A stretch of 64,000 nucleotides of DNA from Oreohelix idahoensis (lineage: Eukaryota; Mollusca; Gastropoda; Stylommatophora; Oreohelicidae): contig JAMPIV010003427.1 of assembly GCA_024509875.1 (NCBI GenBank), positions 124,001 through 188,000 of the forward strand, given 5' to 3'. Positions within the stretch are counted from its first letter, which is position 1. Every line of letters begins with the position of its first letter. Positions 34,469 through 45,517 of the stretch are shown here, in pieces. The translations under genes were made by a program, and so were the position numbers. A model generated the notes under the pieces. That model did not search any database. It saw nothing but the letters and a program-made list of their open reading frames with translations, and had not been told where the DNA came from.

Positions 34469-36149
34469 TGTTAAAGTCTACTGGTAAGCGATGATCAGGT
34501 TCTCGATACAGATAGACCACGCCCACTCCGGGGCTATTTCTAAATACGTGTTAAGTTCCCTGTCACACTTGTAATATTAAGTGCGTGTGTTGGTTTAGTC
34601 GTTTACACCACAGGTACGTACACAAGAGTCATGGATGGTTGTAAACGACTGGTGACATTTCATATGGGTTTATTCACGTCACAACACATTGATGAAATAC
34701 ACATAGAATACCGTTCACAGCACAACACAAGATATAAATTACCACATAAGAACTGCGCACTCGGCAGCTACAATGATATCATAATACATGGCCTTGAGTA
34801 CTCATATTAAACTCAGCGTTCTAAAGAATCCTCAATAACAATCCTCTCACAGGAGCTATCATGATTCATGGCCTAAAGTACTCTTATTAAACTCAGCGCT
34901 ATAAAGAATCCTCAATAACAATCCTCTCACAGGAGCTATCATGATTCATGGCCTAAAGTACTCTTATTAAACTCAGCGCTATAAAGAATCCTCAATAACA
35001 ATCCTCTCACAGGAACTATCATGATTCATGGCCTAAAGTACTCTTATTAAACTCAGCTCTATAAAGAATCCTCAATAACAATCCTCTCACAGGAGCTATC
35101 ATGATTCATGGCCTAAAGTACTCTTATTAAACTCAGCGCTATAAAGAATTTTCAATAACAATCCTCTCACAGGAGCTATCATGATTCATGGCCTAAAGTA
35201 CTCTTATTAAACTCAGCTCTATAAAGAATCCTCAATAACAATCCTCTCACAGGAGCTATCATGATTCATGGCCTAAAGTACTCTTATTAAACTCAGCGCT
35301 ATAAAGAATCCTCAATAACAATCCTCTCACATGAGCTATCATGATTCATGGCCTAAAGTACTCTTATTAAACTCAGCTCTATAAAGAATCCTCAATAACA
35401 ATCCTCTCACAGGAGCTATCATGATTCATGGCCTAAAGTACTCTTATTAAACTCAGCGCTATAAAGAATCCTCAATAACAATCCTCTCACAGGAGCTATC
35501 ATGATTCATGGCCTAAAGTACTCTTATTAAACTCAGCTCTATAAAGAATCCTCAATAACAATCCTCTCACAGGAGCTATCATGATTCATGGCCTAAAGTA
35601 CTCTTATTAAACTCAGCTCTATAAAGAATCCTCAATAACAATCCTCTCACAGGAGCTATCATGATTCATGGCCTAAAGTACTGTACACTGCAGTTATAAA
35701 CACTTCCACAATAATTAAAACTGCAGGTTTATACTACGCTGTACCCACAGCGAAAAATCCGTCGACATTTTAAATTCAGCACTGTACAGGCATTTCACAC
35801 TTCCCAAAAACACTGTCCTCCTACCCGGTCAAAACGCCCGGAACACTCTTCCCAGATAACACACTCGTCCCGCTCAAAAGCAGACACGAGACTTCCTCAC
35901 GGTCAACACAACTCAGTCAACCAATCATCTGCGGGCTAGCCGCGAGCTATTCTCACTCCGTTCAAAACATTACAGAATAAATATATCAGCGCTTTTCACG
36001 CTGTCTGTAATCTGTCTCTCGAAACTATCACGAGATACTCTCTAAATAATTCGATAGCTAACAAGCAACTAAGTGCTATAACTCAAAATCTATTTCAACT
36101 ACTAACATACTCCAGTTTACTTCCCCTTACACTAAAACTGTTCGTTACA
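34469..36149 (-). repeat. 5' LTR of the 628-aa-ORF element
   Basis: 1681 bp. Outside the minisatellite it differs from 27981-29502 at only a handful of positions, mostly single substitutions plus one A-run length change near 35745. It ends at the TSD GTTGG (36150-36154). Confidence 0.9.
34779..35685. repeat. 80-bp minisatellite in LTR, eleven units
   Basis: CAATCCTCTCACAGG recurs every 80 bp from 34839 to 35639: eleven units against nine in the other LTR, with the same two alternating variants. Confidence 0.95.
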
Positions 36150-36946
36150 GTTGGATTCGGCCTATACTGCTTGATAGAAATTTAACAGAAGTGATTGCGT
36201 CATTAATAGGCTGAACTGCCCATGGTGGACTTCTGGTGTCATGTATTGTGGTTCGCACTGTTGACCTGCCATTGAAACATAATTTTTTGATGATGCGTAG
36301 ATGGCAGGGCGGATAGTGTGATTCGCTTGCATGGCTAGGTGGGGTTGTCGCACGGAAGGTCCAGTGTTCAAATCCTGGGTAAGCCACTCATGTCTGTTGT
36401 TTTTCTGTTGTCTGGTGTTCTACTTCTTTATTTCCTGCGAGTGCCTGATAACATACCTTTATATTTGTTTCATATTAATTTACTGTTTACAGGCCTCGGG
36501 TTCCCTCTCTTATGTGTAATAAATGTTTATACAATACCAAACCTACCCACTATCCTGTTCTCACTGTTCTAGTCTACTATCATTTACTGGACACAGTATT
36601 AAGGTCCTTGTCTTGGTGGATTCGGCCTTTACTGCTTGATAGAAATACAACAGAAGTGATTGCGTCATTAATAGGCTGAAATCCCATGGTGGACTTCTGG
36701 TGTCATGTATTGTGGTTCGCACTGTTGACCTGCCATTGAAACATCATTTTTTGATGATGCGTAGATGTCAGGGCGGATAGTGTTATTCGCTTGCATGGCT
36801 AGGCGGGGTTGTCGCACGGAAGGTCCAGTGTTCAAATCCTGGGTAAGCCACTCATGTCTGTTGTTTTTCTGTTGCCTGGTGTTCTACTTCTTTATTTCCT
36901 GCGAGTGCCTGATAACATACCTTTATATTTGTTTCATATTAATTTA
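36150..36946 (+). repeat. R repeat, tandem plus-strand units
   Basis: GGATTCGGCCTATACTGC at 36154 recurs as GGATTCGGCCTTTACTGC at 36617, a unit of about 463 bp; the second unit stops at 36946. Each has a tRNA-like segment (36308-36385, 36772-36850) with B-box-like TGTTCAAATCC and, downstream in complete units, an AATAAA. ORFs of about 60-80 codons recur in every copy and are not genes. Confidence 0.88.
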
Positions 36947-37504
36947 TCGTCCCAATATCCCTACTCCATTAATATAGTTTCACGTTTGTGCGTCTAATTG
37001 TCGTCACTTATCTGTGTGTGTGTGTATGTGAGTGGTTATAGCGCATATGTTAATATATACAGAGAGGTATACTGTCTGATCAACAAATCTCAGTCGTAAA
37101 TGATAGGCTGGACTAGAGTATCTTCTCAATCCAGGGACAGACTCTACCTTCCACCATTTCACTCGTGAAATCTATTTCTGTAGCCTAATGGATACGAACG
37201 CAGTTTCATAATCCAGATATACCAGGTTCGAAACCTGCTGCAGGCGGTTTGGTAGCAGATCGCTTTGTGTGGATTTTTAACAATGGTATAAGCGCCGTAC
37301 CGTTCAGAAAGCAATGGCAAACTACTGAATGAAAAAATTGCCTAGAAAAATCACAAACAGCCAATAAAAGCTGGGGTTGATTGCCACGTCCTGTAAAGGA
37401 TAAGCAATTAACTTTTTTTTTATCTCTCACTGAGTACCACCTTTTTCAGTTCTATTCAGACGGGATCAGAATCGATCATAATTACCTATCAAAAATCTAC
37501 GACA
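36947..37504 (+). mobile_element. LTR family X, copy 3, right piece
   Basis: Resumes at TCGTCCCA (36947-36954), a duplicate of 23622-23629, and follows LTR copy 1 (GTGCGTCTAATTGTCGTCAC; TTTCACTCGTGAAATCT) to its end AATCTACGACA at 37504. Contains the SINE at 37181-37422. 37505-37637 holds nothing recognised. Confidence 0.8.
37181..37422 (+). mobile_element. tRNA-derived SINE, second family
   Basis: The head TAGCCTAATGGATACGAACG is A-box-like and CCAGGTTCGAAACCTG contains a perfect B box (GGTTCGAAACC). A body follows with GGCAAACTACTGAATG and CCTAGAAAAATCAC, and a T-rich end. It interrupts LTR family X between CTATTTCTG and ATCTCTCACTG. Confidence 0.75.
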
Positions 37505-37642
37505 ATGGAGCAGGGAGGAAAAGATGAAGAAATGATGTACATTCTAATTATAATACTTACAGTTTCAAACCGGTGTAAATGTCGATTTTAACATATGCAC
37601 TTTAAAATTAATGGAAGTTTCAAACTTTTCAAATCAGTGTAA

Positions 37643-38455
37643 ACATATTCTTGTCCCACTGAACGTATTTCTGAATTCCTTGATAGTATTTTCCAGCCTT
37701 TAGTCGCCAATCTGCCTTCTTATTTGAAAGACACTACTCATGCTATCACTACTTTTGATTCGATCAGATTCACGCCTGATCGTACTTACCGTCTTTTCCT
37801 CCTAGATGTTTGTTCCCTTTATACTTCTATTCCACATGCTGATGGTCTCAAGGCACTCCAATTTTTTCTCGACCAGCGTACTGATCTTACTAGAAGTACA
37901 GGACCGCTTCTTCGCCTTGCTGAGTTGGTTCTTATTCTCAACTCTTTTGAGTTTAATGGCCAATTCTTCAACCAAATCAGTGGCGTCGCTATGGGTACTA
38001 AGATGGGCCCTAGTTACGCTTGCCTGTTTATGGGCCACTTTGAATATTTGATCTTTCAAAGTTATGATAGACCAATACCCGAGTTTTACCGCCGTTATAT
38101 TGATGATGGTATTGGCATTACAGACATGTCTGAGGTAGACCTCCGTCAATTTATTGACTATGTTGGTAATTTCAATCCTGCCATCAAATTCACTTCTGAA
38201 ATCTCTACGACCTCAGTGAACTTCCTTGACATCACTGTGACTATTAGCCCTACTTGTCTTAAAACGTCTGTCTATTATAAGGCTACTGACGCTCATGGTT
38301 TCCTTCTTTATACTTCATCTCATCCTCTTAGTTGTAAAAATTCCATTCCCTTTTCTCAACTTCTTCGCTTGCGTCGATTATGTCACGATGACGATGATTT
38401 TCATCAGCGAGCTAAAGAGATGCTTGAGTTCTTTCGCCGACGTTGTTTTATCTGA
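37643..38455 (+). pseudogene. Penelope-like reverse transcriptase (partial)
   Basis: The frame is open from 37643 with no ATG start, as expected for a truncated copy. Motifs: LPSYLKDT, LLDVCSLYTSIPHADGL (first catalytic Asp), GVAMGTKMGPSYACLFMGHFE (in two runs), RRYIDDGIGI (YIDD active site), VNFLDITVTI. This pattern is specific to Penelope-like retroelements rather than LTR or LINE RTs. It ends at a TGA at 38453-38455 after a frame break near 38430-38445; the endonuclease continues in another frame. Confidence 0.9.
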
Positions 38456-39143
38456 TGCCCTTAATCGTATCACACGCGTCACTCGTCAGACGGCACTCAC
38501 TACTAAACCTTCTGTCCAATCTGACAGACTCAAACTGGTTCTAACTTTCCATCCTTACTGTCTGGCGGTAAAGAGAATTATGTTTCGACATCTGCCTATT
38601 CTCAACTCTGATCCTGATACCAAAGAGTTGTTTCGTGATACACCTTTGGTAGCTTATCGTAGGGATAGGAATTTTAGGGATATTCTTGTACACAGTCGCT
38701 TGCAATATACTAGCCCGTCTTACTTTGGTACTAAACCGTGCCAACGCCGGATATGTAAGACCTGTTCGTTTGTACTCCAAACTCAGACAGTCACTTTTCC
38801 GAAAGGAAAATTTATCATTAGAGAGTCTTTTACGTGCGAATCCAGAAACCTGATTTATGCTATCATCTGCAAGAGGTGTGGCATGACCCATATTGGTGAA
38901 ACTGGCAGGCGTTTGGCAGACAGGTTTCGTGAGCACTTGAATGACATCTATCATGACAAACATTTACCGGTAGCCCTTCATTTCAATAGGCCTGACCATT
39001 CAGGTAATTCCGATATTCATGTCACTGCCCTCCTTTCATGTGCCGGTAATGACAAGACTCGCTTTTCGTTGGAGAATCGTCTTATTTTTAAAATGGGCGT
39101 TTTAGCTCCCGATGGTTTGAATATCCAACATCATTTTGCATAA
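38432..39143 (+). pseudogene. GIY-YIG endonuclease domain of the Penelope-like element
   Basis: Reads on from the RT in a shifted frame: LSDALNRITRVTR, KRIMFRHLPIL, a Cys pair region (CQRRICKTC), then the GIY-YIG nuclease with LIYAIICKRC, HIGETGRRLADRFREH and the presumed catalytic Glu in SLENRLIF, to the TAA at 39141-39143. In the family this domain nicks target DNA to prime reverse transcription. The ORF begins formally at 38295, but residues before about 38430 are out of frame and meaningless. Confidence 0.9.
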
Positions 39144-39549
39144 ATTCTGGTAGCTTTTCTCTGTTTCATTCTTTATTCGTTGTCTTTTAGATCTATCTTC
39201 TTATGTTTTTGTGTTGGTTCGTTTCGTATCTTTTTATATCTTTTGTTTTGTCGCTATCGTACGTCACTTCCTTGCGATTTCTGTGACAGAATACTACTGC
39301 TTTCTTTCACAGATTCTTTGGATCGAGCTGAGTTAACTTTTACTAGTTCCACAGTTTTGTTAATTCTCTTTTTTTCGTTTCGTTGATTTTTACTTTCTTG
39401 TTTCAGTATTTCTTCTAGATTTTACGATTTTCTTGTATTATTATTGTTTTTTTTTTTCTCATCACTGTTGTTGTTTACTTTTTCCATCTGCTGGTATCGC
39501 CCACTTGTTGTATATTTCTCATCATCATCATCGTATAGTTTTGTAGTAC

Positions 39550-40868
39550 TGTAAAAGTATGGATGTTCCTTGACCACACTCACTGGGCCATACCGGCCAT
39601 CGCTGTAAAAGTTCTATGAAACTTTCTAGAAACGCCACACAGGCTATCAATGTAGACAACACGCCGTTCATTCCACGTGCATAAGTCAATAACGTTGGAA
39701 ACAACTTGCACGGTTCAACGATTTATTACTGTAACATTACGTCGACAACAGACATCATCAGAACATCAGACAAGCATACTGTCACTGGCATATTGTTCAA
39801 GCACTTCATAGACATAGCAACAAGTTCAGTACAATCATAATGACAATAATTCTTGGGCAGCCTGCACGTATCATAGTGCTAGAAGTATGTCAATAATTTA
39901 TATCTATCCCCTCTGGCGAGATAAGTCAGGTAACCCTTTGGCAAAAATAAGCTGCATTAGTGTCGAGCTCAAATATATACTTTCTTTCTGTCCTTCCTCC
40001 GACAGAACACATTAGATGCATCCATAACAATGCGAGCCATATAAGTGCGGGCTCAAAAATATAATCTTTTCTGTCCTTCCTCTGACCAAACACAGTAGGT
40101 GCATCTATAACAATACGAGCCGTATAAGTGCGGGCTCAAAATATAATCTTTTCTGTTCTTCCTCTGACCAAACACAGTAGGTGCATCTATAACAATACGA
40201 GCCGTATAAGTGCGGGCTCAAAATATAATCTTTTCTGTCCTTCCTCTGACCAAACACATTAGGTGCATCTATAACAATAGGAATAATCTCCTGGGCTCTA
40301 CTCCGCACTAGGAGAAAGTCGCCTTAGCCTCAGCCCACTAACTTAGGCTGGTAGCATCAAATTACAAAGTACTTGGCTGCAAAAAATATATAGTTTAAAG
40401 GGTATCTTTACCTTGACTGCCTTCAAGAATAACACCACAGAACACTCGCCATCCTAGGCTCTCCAAAAATGTCAGAATTACTTCAAGGGGGAAATCTCAA
40501 CCCTTTTCTTAACACACAAAGGACACTGTTCCCATGTTTACAGAGTCAGACAAGAATCGCTGAACCTCTGTTCAGCTCAAAAACGCCCGGCCGACTGACC
40601 AAGACAGCCCGGCTTCCTGTCCCGCGCAAAATCATTGCCTGCGCGAATCATCGCGTAATATGAGTTTTAGCTCACATGGGGACAATCCAGAACTTTCCTG
40701 GAAAGACCGATCTAGCAAAGCCTTAAATGGACATCTGAATGGACAACTGTATAATGTCAAGGGAAGATAACAACTAAATCTAAAATGAACTAAAAGAATA
40801 CTACCGGTACATTCCCTTAGACCAATAAAAAATAAACATCGATATTTTAAACAATACTGACTGTAACA
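39550..40868 (-). mobile_element. Solo LTR in the Penelope 3' region (TSD AGTAC)
   Basis: 1319 bp from TGTAAAAGTATGG to CTGTAACA, with a perfect 5-bp TSD AGTAC at 39545-39549 and 40869-40873. Gross layout resembles the LTR of the 8.3 kb element (TGT(T/A)AAAG start, ..GTTACA/..GTAACA end, TTTATT near 39720, an internal minisatellite), so it may be a relative in the same minus orientation. No coding capacity. Confidence 0.82.
39960..40285. repeat. Minisatellite of about 82 bp, 3-4 units
   Basis: GTGCGGGCTCAAAATATAATC, CTTCCTCTGACCAAACACA and GCATCTATAACAATACGAGC recur in order with a spacing of about 82 bp; the first unit is the most diverged. Confidence 0.88.
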
Positions 40869-40901
40869 AGTACCTATATGTAATTCTTGTCTTTGTCACC
40901 T

Positions 40902-40945
40902 GTTTGTGGCTGACGAAGGGTAAAACCCGAAACGTCCCTTGTTTC
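40902..40945 (+). ncRNA. Hammerhead-ribozyme-like motif in Penelope 3' end
   Basis: CTGACGA (40910-40916) and GAAAC (40929-40933) are the two hammerhead core strands. Between them GGGT/ACCC (loop AAA) would form stem II, with one extra A before it. Penelope-like elements are known to carry hammerhead ribozymes in their terminal repeats, so the location fits once the solo LTR is discounted. The extra A and the lack of a checked stem I/III make self-cleavage uncertain. Confidence 0.45.
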
Positions 40946-41080
40946 TTGTGAACCGTTATTTGTAAAATTGATTGAATACCGTTTTATTGGTTTAAATACT
41001 TATAAACACAAATGAAAACATATTCAATTTATATTGTAAACACTTTTCAATCAGGGGAAATATAAATGTAAACATATTCT

Positions 41081-41595
41081 ATCTGTACTATTAACCTTTT
41101 CATTTAAATGTAATGTAAAGCTAAAGCTATGCAATTTAAATGTAAAGAAAGTTTTATCCCGAGAAATTAAATTTAATGCTCATCGAGGGTAAATTCTGAG
41201 ATAAATGGGATGGTAGAATAGAAGAAAGGGGACACATAAGTATGTGTCGGTAAACGCTATACTCAGGAGAGTGTTTCGTTTCTATTCTTTATCATAGTTA
41301 TTGGTGGTAGGAAGGGAACGGTGGCCTAAGCCTTAAGACGAGAAACCACCTTTGTAGACTTTCCTTGACATTTCTGGGAAACGAGCTACACCCGACAACC
41401 TTGACCAGCGACGAGCATGAGCAGTGTAAAAAGAACCAACCCATCAGCGGGAGCAAAAACTACTATTGGCAGCTAAGTGCAAAATATACGCTGCCAAAGT
41501 GAACTTTTTTCCATCGGCTCTACTTTCAATCAATGATGAAACTTTTCTTCTAAACTATTCAATTATTTTCAAACTGTTAAAGCTTAAGTGATTAT
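41081..41595. other. No recognised feature
   Basis: AT-rich sequence between the Penelope element and LTR X copy 1; no supported ORF. Confidence 0.4.
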
Positions 41596-43910
41596 TGTGG
41601 CAGAGAGATTTATGATTAATAAATTTCAGATATCTATTCTTTATTCTACACTTGTCTTTTCCTTTAATTCCGCTCTTTTACCGTTCTTTCGCTCTTTTAC
41701 CTTTCTTTTTGCATACGCTAGATTGTTAGCAATTCGTACCGTTGTCATTTTCCTTTATAATAGTAGCAACGCATTTAATTGCTGTTAGCTAAGGTTCTTT
41801 GATGAGACCGAATCGTGTTAATTCGTTCTACTCAGGGTATAAGAAGAAGACGATCGTTTATCACTTTTCTCAAATCTGCTCGCCTATAAGTTAATTATTC
41901 ACGATGTAAGATTTGAGATGAAAGACAAGCGTGCGGGTATTTCGTTTATGACCAGAATCTGCATGCGATAATATATGTCAATTTTATTTCATCTAGATCT
42001 TAATAGAGACCTGGTCGGCATGGGGGCGAAGAAATTCGTTTCATTTGGTAGAATGAACAAGGAAATATGTAAATCTGGACGTAGGTGTTACACCTGGCAA
42101 ATTAGTCGGGTTTTCGGGTTTTTAGACGTAACATTTTCCTTTAATTTCAGAGATATATACTCTGGAAATCTAACTTTATTCATTCAGTACTGCCACAGCT
42201 TTAGAGAGACATCTAGCTCGTAGTTCTAGAACACATTATATAAAGTGAAGTTCTTAGTTTCTCGTTAGAGACATCTAGCCGAGTTCTAGAATACATTATA
42301 TAAAGAGAAGTTCTTTAGTTTCTCGTGGAGATAATCTCAATAGTTTGTGTGAAGGTAAAATAATATATTGATAGTATTTGTGAGTGATTTAAGTGATAAA
42401 TCGCCTATTATATCTTCACTAGATTTATGTGCAGAGTGATTAAATGATAAGTCAGTTAATTTTCTCTAAGTTACGGCGTTACAGTGGATAGCAAAATAAA
42501 TTACTATTTCTAGCTAAAACTCATTCGGCTATAAATAAATTTAATTAAATTGCTAGTAACCAGTCCGAGAATATTTTAACTAACTATTTAATGCACTGAT
42601 TCATCATTGAGTATTGACGAAATATATTTATATACATATTTCTAATTCATGATGATTGATTTTTTTCAATGACTATGATTTAATTCACGGAAGTTTAAAC
42701 GATGAGACAAGCGCTAAGCTTATAGTCTCTAACTTAAAGTTAATAACCGAAGTGAATATTATAATTTTACGCAAGGGTACGGTAGGATGTGTGTAGAATA
42801 TTATGATTTAGTATTCTGTATGTTTCTATTTCTTTACAGAGTATCTGGGTCAACCCAACATCTACCAGCGGTTTTGTTTCAGTATATGAGGAAAACAGAG
42901 AAGAAACATTTTGTAATTTAAATAAGTGAGTTTCCAAGGTACAACCTGTCTGGCAGTGTGTTCGCATCCAGAAAGAGACAAAGTACTCATCTCACTAACT
43001 TTAAAACTAAATGCAATAACTGGGCCTATCGAGCCAGATTATAATTCTTCCCAACAATCTCATTGTACATTCAGCCCCTGTGACGAGAGAAATTACAAAT
43101 AATAACATTTCCGACGTTGTTAACTAATTGTGGTGTGACCAAGAATTTTACCTTTGATCGAAGTTACCAACCTGCCTTTTTCCTAAGTACAGGAAACCCC
43201 GAGATTCTGACTTTGTGAGCCGTTTAACATTTCTTACCTAAACTGTTTCAAGTGACCTTACTAGTAATCTATAAAGCGAATGCTCCCCGGAACATCAGAA
43301 GAAACTTGTATCTGCAGAGCTGGGATTCGCTTTATCAAAAGAACACAGATTCACTGTAGAGAAGTGTCCTGAAGTTTGCGCCAGAAGGCGAAAAACAGCA
43401 CGGGTGTAGGTAATATGTATGTCACGAGCCCCTGCTGAATGAACAGAGAGAAAGCAGAACGAGTGATTCTTTCATTTTATATTCATGCACCAACTTTGAA
43501 ATTTCTTTATGCAATTTTGTTGTTGCAAAATAGTGATTTCCTCTTAGGATAGATTAATATATCAACATTGTTCTTAAACTATAGAGGAGAAATCTTAGAC
43601 CATAGTGTATAAATCTGTGACTCTTTGGAGGCTATAACTTTTCTGCTAACGGAATCGTGGGCTCTACATAGAGGGAAAGGATTACACCTATGGGTCTATT
43701 GTTCTTTTGGTAATTCATTAACCTATGTGTATTTATATGTGATTCATATTTAAATTTATGGTGTGAGTACATTGTCTTATGTTAATAAAATTTACATAAA
43801 CTTTATTCAAGCGTGGCGGTCAGCTCGTTCCAAAATATCTATATTCCATTGTTATAGTTTTCACGGCTGTGCGTCTAACTGTCGTCACTTATGTGTGTGT
43901 GTATGTGAGT

Positions 43911-43912
<2 letters not shown>

Positions 43913-43986
<74 letters not shown>
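43913..43986. repeat. (TA)n microsatellite in LTR X
   Basis: 74 bp of TA at a place where LTR copy 2 also has short TA runs (about 59990-60017). A Tc1 element is inserted at its right end. Confidence 0.97.
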
Positions 43987-43989
<3 letters not shown>

Positions 43990-45286
43990 TACTTTGCAAA
44001 AAAAATGGCAGTCATATTTTCGCAACGCAGCACACTCATAGAAGCAAATAATAATAAAAACTGTATTTCCAGAGGAAGATTGGTATCTCCCCTATCTATT
44101 AACACTGGTTTCAGTACAGTATAATATTGCCTTCTCCAGCAAGGCAAGCCTGGATGCGGCGAGGCATACTTCCCACAAATGTTTGTAGGTAATTGTGAGT
44201 CAGACTGTCCCAGTATTTTTCAGCTACCTTCTTCAATTGTTCAGCGTCTCTGAGTCCACTCTTTTTTAAATGATTCTTGAGTAGTGCCCAAACGTTTTCA
44301 ATTGGGTTTAGATCGGGACTGTTGCTGGGCCACTTCAGCACTATCACATTCTTCTCTTGCAGCCATGCTTTGGTGGTATGAGCTGTATGATTTGGGTCAT
44401 TGTCATGTTGAAATGTGCACCCATCGGGGTACATGACCTGCATAAATGGCAGAAGGTGTCCCTCTAGTATGTCGATGTACCTTTCTTTCGTGAGAATTCC
44501 TGTGAAAACACACAGTGGGGTGACACCTCTTGCTGACACCCCTCCCCAAAGATGGAATTACTAGGTATGTTTTGGTCGCTGGTACACAGGCGTTACAGAG
44601 CCTTTCGTCCAAATATTTATTTGAGCAGGATAAGACCAAACAGAACATTCATCTGAAAAAATCACATTGTCCCATGACAAATTTTGATGTTCGTGGCACC
44701 AGTTCAAGCGCATCTGTTTGTGAGTCTCTGTGAGCAATTGTGACGAAATTACCCGCTTTTTTGTGTAATTCATCCTGTGTAGCTCCCGGTTGACAGTAGC
44801 ATTAGATACCTCTGGGCTTCCCAACTCGATCATGCGCTGCCGTATGTTTTCTACACTCTTCATTGACCCAGCCCGAACGATTTGGGCGAGACGCCGATGG
44901 TCCTTTGTGTCCAAAATTCTTGGCCTCCCACTACCTTCTTTTCGCTCGATTCCATTACCTGCTTTTAATTTACTCACAACTCTGTAGACAATCCGCTCAG
45001 GAATGTTCAAGGTTTCAGAAATATTGGAACATGTTTGATTTCCTTCATTCCAAAGCCGTGAAATTAACATACACTTTGACTTTGTATCCATTTTCTGCCA
45101 CTAGCATTAGAAATTGTCGTCTGCTCTATTATCAAGGGACGTTACTCTACGCTAATTTTTTTTTTACTTTTGGTAGTGTTTGCTCACTTCAGTGGAGTGC
45201 AAATTTGGGGCAGAACATACATATTTAATTAGATTTCAGCTTATTTAGCTGAGCAATATGACTGCCATTTTTTTTGCAAAGTACTG
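43987..45286 (-). mobile_element. Tc1/mariner-type transposon
   Basis: 1300 bp with terminal inverted repeats: CAGTACTTTGCAAAAAAAAT at the left and its exact complement at the right, extending through GGCAGTCAT. Flanked by TA on both sides (43985-43986, 45287-45288), the standard Tc1/mariner target. The transposase is on the minus strand. Confidence 0.95.
44111..45091 (-). pseudogene. Tc1-type transposase with two adjacent stops
   Basis: About 327 codons from the ATG at 45091. Residues 1-120 are the paired-like helix-turn-helix DNA-binding region (ISETLNIPERIVYRVVSKL, GSGRPRILD). The DD34E catalytic residues are visible: FSDECSVW, HDNDPNHTAHT and SPDLNPIENVWALLK. The frame is broken only by TAG and TAA in neighbouring codons (44561-44563, 44558-44560), after which it continues in the same frame (LWGGVSARGV). 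All three catalytic residues survive, so inactivation is recent. Confidence 0.92.
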
Positions 45287-45517
45287 TATATATAAATTTA
45301 TATTCTAATAGACTGTCTGACTCCTCTAGATCTGTTGTAGAAGATTGGCTGAAAGAGAGAAGATTCTAGATTTCAGGGACAGACTCTATTAAATTTCTAC
45401 CATCTCACTCGTGAAAATCTGTTTCTATTATCATTTCTCACTGAGCTATCACCTGTTCTATTTCCATTCAGAAGGGACCAACCAATGTCTTAATTCCCCT
45501 TTCTAAAATCTACGACA

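Larger units (their letters stand above)
27844..36149 (-). mobile_element. Complete non-autonomous LTR retrotransposon (TSD GTTGG)
   Basis: An 8306-bp insertion into the R array flanked by a perfect 5-bp TSD GTTGG (27839-27843 and 36150-36154). R unit sequence is continuous across the site, as in the undisturbed unit at about 36601-36640. Direct repeats (LTRs) lie at 27844-29502 and 34469-36149. On the minus strand the LTR opens TGTAACGAACAG. A purine-rich tract GGGGGTGAGGTAAGA lies just upstream of the downstream LTR (about 29503-29517). The only good ORF is the minus-strand 628-codon gene at 31728-33614. No protease, integrase or RT is present, so transposition would need another element's enzymes. 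Confidence 0.88.
37652..41066 (+). mobile_element. Penelope-like element, 5'-truncated, with nested solo LTR
   Basis: A Penelope-type RT and GIY-YIG endonuclease followed by a 3' region, interrupted by the solo LTR at 39550-40868. TGTAAACATATTCT occurs at 37638-37651 and 41067-41080 and may be a 14-bp TSD; flanking sequences are also loosely similar, so this is not certain. The RT lacks its N-terminal part. Confidence 0.75.
41596..45517 (+). mobile_element. Solo LTR family X, copy 1 (TSD ATTAT), with nested Tc1
   Basis: Starts TGTGGCAGAGAG and ends ATCTACGACA (TG...CA), flanked by a perfect 5-bp TSD ATTAT (41591-41595 and 45518-45522). AATAAA at 43784-43789. An internal tandem duplication of about 60 bp lies at 42206-42327. 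The (TA)n at 43913-43986 and the Tc1 element at 43987-45286 lie inside; without them it is about 2.55 kb, similar to copy 2 (57583-60228), to which it aligns at several blocks. Small ORFs within are not supported. Confidence 0.85.
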
